From NCBI RefSeq assembly GCF_050003625.1, contig NC_134399.1:38270671-38334670 (forward strand): a DNA stretch of 64,000 nt. The letters are read 5' to 3'. The notes beneath the pieces were generated by a model. The model was not told the DNA's origin, did not search any database, and saw only the letters and a list, made by a program, of their open reading frames with translations. Positions 39,601-51,600 of this stretch are shown here, piece by piece (the first letter of the stretch is position 1; each line of letters begins with the position of its first letter). The translations under genes and the position numbers were made by a program. The DNA comes from Haematobia irritans (Eukaryota > Arthropoda > Insecta > Diptera > Muscidae).

Positions 39601-42600
39601 TATGTATTAGTTTCTTTATTCTTCAATATTTCGCAATTACGTTGAATTGCTTCATCAGGAGTAGATCTATAAAACAACAACAACACATAAAGCTTAAAAC
39701 TAGAGTAGTATCACTACGTTCGTCTGTTACTTTTATTGATTATTTTGTAAATTTAGAACATCTAAATTTAACTTTCTATAGAAAATATTGTCAAGATTTT
39801 ATTTCTTTAGAAAATCTTGTCAAAATTTAACTTCTATAGAAAATTTTATTAACATTTTAACTTCTGTAAAAGAATTGTCAAAATGTTATTTCTGTAGAAA
39901 ATCTTCTCGAAATTTTATTTCTATAGAAAATCTTTTCGAAATTTTATTTCTATAAAAAATTGAAGTACCTCTTAGTTGGAGAGAGTAAAAAAATCTACAA
40001 GGTTTGGTAGAATTCTACCAACTGTGGCAACTGTGCTCTTCAACCTAACCTATTATTAAAGCTTTCATTATATTGAATAATTGTAAATGCTGCTTTTCAG
40101 ACCAACATTTCTATACGTTCAAGATCTAAACTTTTGCCCCCATTTTTATGAAGCTCCGTTAGATCGTAGTTAGTTAACCAATTTTTAAACCATACTATTG
40201 ATATGCACGTAGTTCAGCTTATGTACATATACGTCAGTCAGAAATTTAACTGATACAAATTGTTCAGTTAAAATTAACCGACAACGAATGTATCTCTAAT
40301 TTTCTTTTAGTTAATTGACAGTTAAAACCTAACGGAGCTACATGAGTAGTAAGAGCTTTATACCTCATTCACATTACACTTCCAAATCCCACTTTAACTA
40401 GATTTCAACTGTCATTCAACTTAAAAAAAAAAGGGATTTCAAATCTACTTTTAAATAGTAGATTTGAAGCCTAATGTGAATTGGCTATTAAATATAAATG
40501 TGTTATTTACTTCTCTTCTTTTATAATGATGACGCCTAAATTACCTCCAGGTTTGGAAGAACCCTTTCCCACTGTTCAGTTCGAACTTCAACCAGTTAAT
40601 TGTGCTGATAACGATTATGAATTCAATGCCAAACTCTGTATACCATGGGCACGGGGATTTGATCGTTACATTCATAAAAAGTATGTATATATAAATGCAA
40701 TCCGCAGACATTCACAGTACAAATAATTTTCTTACTAGGCATGATTCCAGAGATAAAAATATATATGTCAATGTACCATTTTCTACACCTCCGGGGTATA
40801 ATACTACGGAGAATCCAATTTCTTTACAGTTATTTCTAAATCCAAGTTGCCGCTATAAAATAAGGTATGACCTATAGAATTTCTAATAAATCCACATTCA
40901 ATAAAATTTTTTATCTGTATATGTTATATCTCTGATCAATAGCTATGAACTTTCTGTGGCTGCAACATCATCAAAAATTGTGCAAGAATTCTATCATTGG
41001 TTACCGGCTCACCTAACTGCTGTATTGTTTTGGGTACTTCGAAATCAAATAGTGAAGTTTCAGAACTCTGAAAAAACGCTGTTTATCAAACCCTATGCCG
41101 GATTTTTTCAGTGCAAATCGCTTTACATTGTCACTGGTAAGTGGTTCGATAAATTGTTTGTCTAAATTTCAAAGAATAATATTTTTCAAATATTTTTAGG
41201 TTGCCGCTTGTTAAAGAAAATGTTATTGCCATTGAAATTCTTGCCCATCATCCCTGATGCTTCCAATTACAGTTTCTATGTCTCTATTATAATACATGGC
41301 ACCGCGATAGTACTATCAATTATTTCTGTCTTCCTAATATGGACGATTTTAACTTTTCATGGAAATATGCTTTCTAAAATAGCACTCAAGTAAGTCGATC
41401 ATAAAGGTATACAAACGGACGTCTCAAGTAAAATTAATGGTACTTTGTCTGCAGGGCGCATACATTGCACTCTATTGCTCATACGATTAACTCATTTTCT
41501 CTTAATTTTTTTTAAAGAAATAAAAAAGCTAATTAAATTATCATCTACGGCGTGTGAAAGAACTTTACGTTCTTGATCGTTTTTCTCCTCACAATTTTTC
41601 CATTTTACTCGAAATTTGAACATTTATGGTATATCATATATCCACCAAAAATTGCGACCTAAACCCCGAAAATGCGCAGTTTAATTTGGAACGGATTTGC
41701 TCTTTACGAACAACACTAAAATTAATGTTTGGAACCGACTCTTTACGATATTTACATGGGATCATTTTGCACAGTGCAATGATTGTTTGGTCATATTTAA
41801 TTTCGCGACGTCACCTTTTTAGTGTGTAAATATAACCATAGCGATAGGAGTTAGGTGAAACATGTTTTCCGCGACGACAAATACAGTAAGCGGCGAAAAT
41901 TTCCTCTGTTTTTGCTTCCAAGCACGATTTTTTCAATATTTAATATTGGAGTTGAAGAAATACGTGTAATATCTTGTTATTTGTTGAGTTATTTAAAGTT
42001 AAAAGAATGTCCATGAGGCCAGGCAACAAAAATGCTTAGTGGTGACTTCAAAAATTTGTTAAACGATGGCAGCACTATACTATTTTCCTCCAAGAAATTG
42101 GAAGAGATTTTGTTTATTCCCTCGTCTATTTTGGTTTTCCATAAGAAATGCATATAAAAAAGTGTTCGCCTATCGGTTGGTTATATTTACACACTAAGGG
42201 CCGGTTCCTCAATGTGTTGGAATTATTTATCGTGTCAATAAAAAAGCTGATCCCTTACAAAAAATTTACTAACCGGTGGTCTATATCCTAGTTATGTATT
42301 AATCGTAGAATGAGAAACTGGCCATTAGTCGCAATTTTAACTTTCTTCCGAATTATTAAGATCCTTCCCTTAATTGATTTTTCCCGTTGCGAGTTCATAC
42401 TAACTTAATCTGGATGTTTCATGACTCGTGGATCGATTAACGCTTAAATGTAGGTATTAAGTTCGAGTTTAGTCGCTAAAATCGTCATTTTTTCACGATT
42501 ACTTTTCTTTAATAATCCATTTTAAGGAATACAAACTTTGTCAAAATTTGCTTTGGGCTTTTCCCCATCAAGTTATAATAAAATTTGCAACAAATATGTA

Positions 42601-45600
42601 TAATTTCATGCATTTTTCTTACTGATTTAGTTTTCACTTTAGCGATTTTAGCGGCTAAACGCAAACTTAATACTCACCTTAAGAGCGTCATAAATTTCCA
42701 TGATCTTGGTGTTCTAATGGATTCTCGTCTCGATTTTGAGTCTCATATTAACTCTTGTGTTGTTAAGGCATATAACACTCTAAAGAATTTTATGATTCGT
42801 ATCTGACTAAACGACTCTTAACACCCTTGATTTGGCTTCGAATACACTAATGGAAAAAATTATGTTTCAAAATCGTGAACGGTCGGTAATAAAATGAAAC
42901 GGAAACTTTCACGAAAAATCAAAGCGGAATGTTCGCGATTTCGTCCACGGGCGTTCACGATTTCATGAATGGCTTTCCTTTTTCTTTGGCCATTCTTAAA
43001 ATATTCGCTAGACATTATTATGGCAACTCCGTCGGTGGTGCAATGTGCTAAGGCGACTGTGAGCGTGTGGTGCAGGCGATCCAGGTTCGAGTCATGGTAG
43101 CGGATTTTTTATTTTTTTATAAACTTGTAACCATAAGTTTTCAGATCATGAACACTGGTTGTTGTTTTAACGTTGTCAGATGGAAAACGTTCTCCGTTTG
43201 TCACCACATGTGTGTTGATTCACTTTCATGAACGGATCGTTTTGAAATGGGCTTCTGTACTATGGACTCCCTATTATAAACAGTAATTACTAGGATTGAA
43301 TCTGTCCAAAAGCTATTGTTACTCTTCGCTTTAAAGGTGGGTATTAAGTGTTGTATATGTTGATAAAACGGAGTTCATTTATTGAGTGATAGAAGCAAAA
43401 CTGCGCCAAATTTGGCATAATCTAAGTTTACATTGTTTGCACTAATACATACGTACAATTCAATTACAGGGTTGTTGCAATGATGAGTATTTAAACTTAA
43501 CGTAAAACTAACGATGAGATCAATTCATATTCAAATACATTTCAACTATAAATTCATTATCCAACACCCCTTCTCAATATTATTAATATTGCTTTGTAAT
43601 TAATTTATATAAACATGAATAATAAATACAAATTTACTTCAATTATATAAACCAATTAATTCTCTCAATCTAGTCATCTTCACTCGCTGTAAAGGTTTTG
43701 TGAGAATATCTGCCAGCATTATTTCAGTTGGGCAATACTCATACAAAACATCTCCAGATTCATATAAGTCTCGAACGAAATAGTATTTCACATCAATATG
43801 CTTAGTTCTCGGGTTTATCTTTTCAGCTTGCAGTATTTTCAAACAGCTTTGATTATCTTCCAAAATAGTTGGTGACGAAACATTGATATTAAATTCTTTA
43901 AATAATTGCATCAGCCAAAGAAGTTCCTGTGTCGCTTCGGCAAGTGCAACAAATTCAGCCTCAGTCGACGACAAAGTTACATTAGATTGTTTGCGGCTAG
44001 CATAGCTTATAACAGCATCACCAAGTTTAAAAATGTAGCCACTTGTAGATTTGCGCCCATTCGTGTCTCCTGCCCAATCGGCATCAGCAAATCCTTTTAG
44101 TTGTAAATCAGATTTAGAACCGACACACAGTTTCAAAGTCTTTGTTCCCTTCAGGTATTTCATTATGCGTTTGACCTCAGTCCAATCTGAGTTATTCGGG
44201 CAACTGACTTTTCTCGATAGAATCGATACGGCGACTGATATATCGGGTCGGGTATTATTCGATATATATAACAAGGAACCAATCGCCTTTCTATATAAAT
44301 TGTTATCAGGTAAGATATCTCCAAGTTCGGATTTGAAATATCCAGGATCCATTGGTATTGAAGAAGTTTTAGAATTTTCGAGACCAAATTCTCTCAGTAG
44401 TTTGTCAATATAAATTTCTTGCGACAAATAATACATTCCATTTTTGCAACTTACTTCATTTCCCAAATAACGTTTCAAATCACCAAGCTCCGTTATTTCA
44501 AAATTCGACCTCAATATAGATAGTATATTATTCATTTCAACATCATTCTTCGTAGCGACAATAATGTCATCGACATAAATCAAAATGTAAACAATTGAAT
44601 CGCCTTCGCCTTTAACATATAAACAAGGTTCAGCCTTTCCCCTTCTGAATCCAGAATCAATCAAAATTTTATTGATACGCTGATTCCAACAACGAGCTGA
44701 TTGTTTTAATCCGTATAGGCTATGATTCAATTTACAAACAAGATTTTCGCTACCAGGTTCTACAAAGCCTTTAGGTTGTTCTATATAAATTTCTGAGTCC
44801 AACTCACCGTACAGAAATGCCGTCTTTATATCAACATGTTTAACATTCATTCTATTGAAACTTGCGATGGCCAATAAACTTCGAATGGTAGACTGTTTAA
44901 CGACTGGCGCAAAAATTTCGTCGTAATTTTCACCATACTTTTGGGAATACCCCTTTGCGACCAATCTCGCCCTATACCTCATCTCACCATCAGCAGTTTC
45001 CTTTAATTTATAAACCCATTTGTTTCCGACTATTTTCTTGTCCTTCGGTAGTTCCACAAGAGTCCACGTATTATTTCTGTGCAATGCATCCATTTCTTGC
45101 CTCATAGCATCCAACCAATTTTTGCTATCTGATCTAGCCATAGCCTCTTCATAAGTATGTGGGTCATCCTCATAATAGACTTTATAACCGTACTTCTTTG
45201 CAGGTATACCTTTGTTGATTCTTGAAGATCTTCGTTCCGCGATATTAACGGATGGTTGTTCGTTGTTCTCTTCATCTGAAGGTAAATTCGATTCCGAATC
45301 AAACCCATGAAAATCGTCATCATCCGAAATTTCTGATTCTATTTCTTCTTCTTCATTTTCAAAAGAGACGCACACAAACTCTCCATTCTCTTCGCAATTA
45401 TCAACAAGATCCTCTTCATTGGAAATAATTTTCGATTCCAAAAATTTTACATCTCGGCTAATTACTATTTTATTCGTCTTTGTATCCAGCAAACGATACG
45501 CCTTTGTATTATCGCAATATCCCACCAGGTTGTATTTCACAGCAACATCATCAAGCTTTTGACGTTTCTGTTTATTTACTTGAGCATATGCCACACAACC

Positions 45601-48600
45601 AAAAACACGGATATGATTTAAATTTGGGCACTTACCAAACCAAAGTTCGTATGGGGTAACATCAACAGCAGCAGACAACAAACGGTTTTGAATATAGTTG
45701 GCATTATTTACAGCTTCAGCCCAATATTTTATTTCAAGATTTGCATCAAAAAGCATGCATCTTGCCATTTCCGTCAAACTACGATTTCGCCTTTCGGCAA
45801 CCCCGTTTTGTTCAGGGGTGTAAGGTGCAGTCAGCTGATGTATTATCCCTTTTGATTTGAAGAAACGCTCCATTCTTTTGTTTACAAATTCTCCACCTCG
45901 ATCCGTTCTTAAAATTTTCATGCGTTTCCCAAATTGATTCTCGCATTCATTCACAAATTCTTTTATTTTCTCAAACGCCTTATCTTTCGATGGAAGAAAA
46001 TAAATTTTACAATATCTGCTGTAGTCATCAATCAGTGTCATAAAATAGCGATTTCCAGAAGGTGTTGTGTTTTGCATTGGTCCGCATAAATCGCAATGTA
46101 CTAAATCCAAAATTCCACTCGACTTAGACTCCGATGCTTTTGGAAAAGATGATCTGGCCAATTTTGCCCTTAAACATACTTCACAATCACTAATACAGGA
46201 ACATTTCTTTATTTTGATACCTTCAACAAGATCCTTGTTTATTGTAGTGTTTATAGATTGTATATTTCGATGACCAAATCGTCTGTGCCATATATGTATA
46301 CATTCCGAATTTTGCGATATCTTCATTGCGCTATGACACTGCTTCAGCACATACATATTGTTTTCAAGAACTGCCTTTGCAAATACATTTCCACCTTTAA
46401 CTATTGTGCAACCACCAGCCTTGAACAAAATTTCATAATTCTCCACATCTAATTTCCGAACTGAGATTAAATTTCCGTCCAATTCCGGAACAAACAAAAC
46501 ATTTCTTACACGGATTTTGTTGCCTTCACAAAACAGCTCACAGTCTCCAATGCCGCTTGTTTTTAGCTCTGTCCCATTAGCCAAATATACAACATCATAA
46601 TGGTTTTTATTCAGTGTAACAAAATAATTTTCCTCGCAACACATATGGCAAGTTGCAGCCGAATCAATATACCATTCTCTGTTAAGCCTTTTATTTTCCA
46701 CACTAAAACAAGCATTTCTATCCTTACCACATTGTACGACATTCGCCCTGTTATCATTTGATCGTTGTTTTTGTGAATTCCTGTTGGGGCAATTTCTTTT
46801 TATGTGACCTGGTCTCCCACATAAATAACATTTCGGCACAAATTTCTTCTTCTGTATCTTGAATGCAGATTCAACTTGTTGATCGGAACTAGTCTTCCTC
46901 TTGTATTCCATCAAAAGTTTTTCTTTCACTAAATCCAGCGAGAGATCAGCTTCAGGTCTCATTTCCAGTGATGAAATAACGTGACTATAGTCCTCTGATA
47001 GCGTACCCAACAAAAATGCAACAGCCTTATGATCCTCAACAGTTTCTCCTAAATCTCGCAATTTATCCACAATCGATAAAAATTCGCAGATGTGATCCTC
47101 CATAGTTTTACCAGCATCAAAACGCATAGATGACATTTGCCTAAGTAAACTAACTTTGTTGGTTATGTTTGCTTTTTCGTGATGTTTCTTTAAAGCGTCC
47201 CAAAACTCCTTTGCAGTTTTCAGTTGCTTTATGATTACTTTCTGTGACTCCTCCACAGCCAAACCAATAGCAGCCCTCGCTTTACCATCACGCACCAACC
47301 ACTTAGCAGCATCATCACCAGTCAACGCAGGATTTGCACCTCTAACAACCACATCCCACAGCTCTCTTTCCAGCAGCAGCAATTCCATATTAAATTTCCA
47401 AATATGATAATTGCTATTTGATAGCTTAGGAAATTGTGTGTAATTCATTGTCATCTTTTTACTTTTCTTATAATTTACTCAAAAAACGATCACAAAGTTA
47501 ACGCGATTATAGGCCCATAACCTGTTGTATATGTTGATAAAACGGAGTTCATTTATTGAGTGATAGAAGCAAAACTGCGCCAAATTTGGCATAATCTAAG
47601 TTTACATTGTTTGCACTAATACATACGTACAATTCAATTACAGGGTTGTTGCAATGATGAGTATTTAAACTTAACGTAAAACTAACGATGAGATCAATTC
47701 ATATTCAAATACATTTCAACTATAAATTCATTATCCAACATTAAGTTCGAGTTTAGCCGCTAAAATCAAAAAATAAATCTGTAAAAGCAGAATAAAATTA
47801 TAACTTTTTTGGGCAAATTTGTTTATAACCTGATGGGGAATCATCTAAAGCAAAAATTTCAAAAGTTTATTTTCTTTAAAGTGAATTATTAAAGAAAAGT
47901 AGCCGTGAAAAATGGCAATTTTAGCGGCTAAAGGTGGGTATTAAGTTCGAGTTTAGCCGCTAAAATCATCATTTTTCACGATTACTTTTCTTTAATAATC
48001 CATTTTAAGGAATACAAACTTTGTGAAAATTTGTTTTGGAATATTCCCCATCAAGTTATAATGAAATCTGCAACAAATATGTATAATTTTATGTTTTTGT
48101 TTTACTGATTTAGTTTTCACTTTAGTGAAATTTAGCGGCTAAACTCGACTTAATACCCAACTTAAACTCGAACTTAATACTCACCTTAAGAGACTTAGGT
48201 TGGTATTATAATAACCCTCCTCCCCACACACTTCGTCTAATGTTAATTGACCAGCCAACACATTAATTTGTTATTAAATTAATTAGAGGAGAAATTAATG
48301 CATACTATTTCATGAGTAAATTTTAATGTTCCTCGTTATCAAACGAGGAATTTTGTTCCCCATATATTTCTTTTACGTGACAAAATTACATGATATTCAA
48401 TCTAAATAACTCGTTTCAAATCAATTTAAATCGGTTTATTCACTATTTTCGTATTCTGATTCTATTACAAAAATTAAGCATTTCATTTTAATATTAATTT
48501 TATTTAAAATTTTAATTAACTTGTTGATGACATCTCACATGGTACTGCTAATTGGGCCAATCCAAAAGTTAGCAAGAATATCCTGAAGCATCTTACTGCA

Positions 48601-51600
48601 AGGAATTTACTTAATCATTTCTCACGTCCATAATATTTCGTAACATAAAATTCTTATTGATTTTGTTTTAGAATAACACGCATATCCACTGCTTCATCAG
48701 AAATTTTAATGAAAATTGTAACAACACTCCCCTTATCCTTCGGCGCCCTGTTTATTTCGATTTCTTTGGCCACTTGCAGTGGAATTGGTCTCCTCTTGGC
48801 AACAGTATTTTACTTTCTTATGGTATGTACATAAAAATATATCATTGCATTTAAATTTCATTATTATTCGCACAGATCTCCAATGCTTACAAAGATTATC
48901 TCGAGAATTGGGCCTTGGATAAAGCAAAGGGAATTTTCAAAAGAATTACCAAAAAGTTTAATGAGAATCGTAAAACTACGTCAAAGGAGGTGGCAGTTGT
49001 TTCGAGTAGTAATATAGTTTCGACAATTGCGCAAAATAATGACACAATCGCAAATCAGAATGAAATCGAAAATGAAAACAACCCGTCAACAGTTGTAAAT
49101 GAAAGTGATAATGAAGAATGCGTGGAATATTTCGAAGGATTAGAAAACTTTTCGTTTCACATAGCTATGTTGCTGTTACTTGGAATAATGGCATTTTTAA
49201 ATTTTGGTCTAAGCATAGCCTGGATCAAATCCCATTAGTAAGAATTTTTTAGAGTTTTCCATCTATACATTTGTACTAAATATACGTTAATTTTTTATTT
49301 AGCCATGGCCATCACATATACGAACATCTCCCCGATCCTTTTATATCTACAACTGTTGTCACTCTATCTTCCCTTAGCTTAATTCTGCAAACGGAAGCGC
49401 CTCGTAAATCGTAAGTATTCATAACATTGTTCGAAATGAATTTAGGTCTTTCCTAAATCGTAATATATGGGGAAAATTATTAGTCTCGCAAACCAAGTTT
49501 GTCCAATTCGGAGAACCAAGAGAAACTTCACAGAAAAAATATCAATAATATTTTTTAATTAAAATCTTAATTTAATTTAAAAAAAAGTATTCAATTAACA
49601 AATAATTGATTCAATAATTTTTTAAATTGAATCAAAAATTAGTTACATATTTAATTGAAACTGTTAATTTTTTTAATTTAATAAATTAACATTTTAAATG
49701 GCGTCGGTGGTTCCGTGACTGAATAAGTTACAATTAAAACTTAATTGAACCCATAAATTTTTTTGATCGAAGTTTTTCTATGCATGCCTATAAAGATGCA
49801 GGTTATGTGACTCATAACCTGACGTCGTGGCGTCGACTGCGTTATGCAACTATAAACGAGATTTTCCTGATTAAAATAATAGTTCACGTTATTGTTTTTT
49901 TTTTTTTTTGATCTCAGCTTAAAGCCATGCATTGACTAAACTACAAGTGTAGCTTAACCAACAGAGGAAAAGTATGCTTGTCAAATTTATTTGGGCAAAG
50001 CCCTATAGACTGCAAGATGGTTGGATGTACAGCTGTTTCGGAATTACCACATTCCTCATCAGCATCCTCTACTTGCATCGGCCTTTACGGCTAAATACCC
50101 AAGGAGATCTTGGCTCCTTCGCAGGTATACTTGGGGTAGGGCATTTGCCCTGGACGTAAATATTGGAGCGTGGAAGAGCGAGACGGAAGCATGACAAAAA
50201 ATACTATGGGAACCCCCGAACGAGAACAAAACCATGCAACTTCTAAAAGAAAGGTAGTAAAATGTGGTTTAACAGAGCCATGTGGGCACGGGCACTTTGC
50301 TATCGAGTGGACGTTACTAACAAAACTATGGAGTATCATGTCCTCTTTGACATTAAAGTTGGAAGGGATTCTATGGAATATTTAGAAAATAGATCTTAAT
50401 TTCTGAATTTCTGAATTAAATAAATTTCTGAGCTTTTAAATTCCGGAATTTCTGAGCTTTTAAGTTCCCAAAAAACGGGAACTAGTATCGGGTGGATGAT
50501 ATGCAATTAAAAAATAAAGCTCTATATTTTTTGATACATATCCATTGTGCGTAAGAAATGGAGCGAGGAACCTCCAACCTCCATTTAAGCCATTCTTGGT
50601 TGACGCGTGGTGAGTGCTGTAGGAATTTCTATGGTCTGTGGCCGAAATCTTTGTCTGCCCAGGGCTTCAATACTGCCTTGAGGACATTTTCCCAATAATA
50701 TTCGTGGTATTTGATACCACGGTTGATGAATCGGCCTTTACGGCAGCCCAAACCAATAGAAGATGCAAATCCATTAAAAATTATAAAAAATTGTAAAAAT
50801 TATTTATTTGGCAAAATATCACATAATTTTTTAATTTACATCCAAAACATTGAATTCGGATCACACCTAAAAGAGTGATGCAAATTCAGTGCAACGGCTG
50901 TTGAAATGGAGAACTTCCGTCCTATGACAAGCCCATGTTAAATTCATCGCTTCTGCGTCAATTTTGCATCACTTTCGGATCCAAAAAGAATATTTTCATT
51001 ACTTTTTTTGGCGACGTTTTTTTTTGCTGGGAAGTAAACCCGATAACTTTGTTCACAAACTGCTACATTTAGAAACTAAACATCGTAGTAAAACAAATTC
51101 GGTAACTGGTCCCTTTCGTCCAAGCAACTCTTTGTCTCTTTCCGCTCTTGGGGTGCTCCAACGATAGCAACTTTTGGTTTTCCCAACCAAATATAAAGGA
51201 ATCACAGTACCACGATTGGAATAACTATATTTCTTTATTTATTTCCACGAATAATTTTATTTCTGAATGCAATAGATCAAAATGTTTTTGTAAGCTAACA
51301 ATAAAATGAACCAACCAACCTGAAGTTGGTTGCAATATTTATCAGCCAACCTGTAGTTATAGTAGGAGAATATTTGAAACCCAAAAAAACCCTACGGATA
51401 TCCGCAACATCTGGCGACGTGCCGCTAAATTAAATTATATTATATTATAATAAGTTGGCGGTCAAAGACGTTGCTGTTACTTTGCCACGGGGCAATTATC
51501 ATATCTTAAAATAAAATTACAAATGAAAAGAAATTATATGTATTTATTGAAGAAAATAAAGAAGTATATTCAGTATATTCAAAATAAAGTGACATAAAAA

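Larger units (their letters stand above)
43349..47740 (-). mobile_element. Copia-type LTR retrotransposon, complete and apparently intact
   Basis: 4,392 bp, two 218-bp LTRs that I read as identical, TTAAG target duplication (43344-43348 and 47741-47745), one uninterrupted Gag-Pol ORF, a primer site and a polypurine tract. It is oriented antisense to PGAP1, within intron 13. Identical LTRs and intact ORF indicate a very recent insertion and potential autonomy. Confidence 0.96.
43334..48183. repeat. MITE family B copy split by copia and by a second family B MITE
   Basis: The left end aaggtgggtattaag stops at the copia LTR. It resumes at 47741 with ttaagttcgagtttagccgc and continues to ttttagcggctaaa (about 47930), is interrupted by a complete B copy (47931-48163), and finishes with acttaatactcaccttaag. 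Confidence 0.75.

Noticed and set aside
43906..44413. Plus-strand ORFs inside copia
   Set aside because: Antisense shadows of the Pol ORF.
51342..51357. Another mariner end (atcagccaacctgtag)
   Set aside because: Only a short match to the TIR, with no partner end or transposase nearby.
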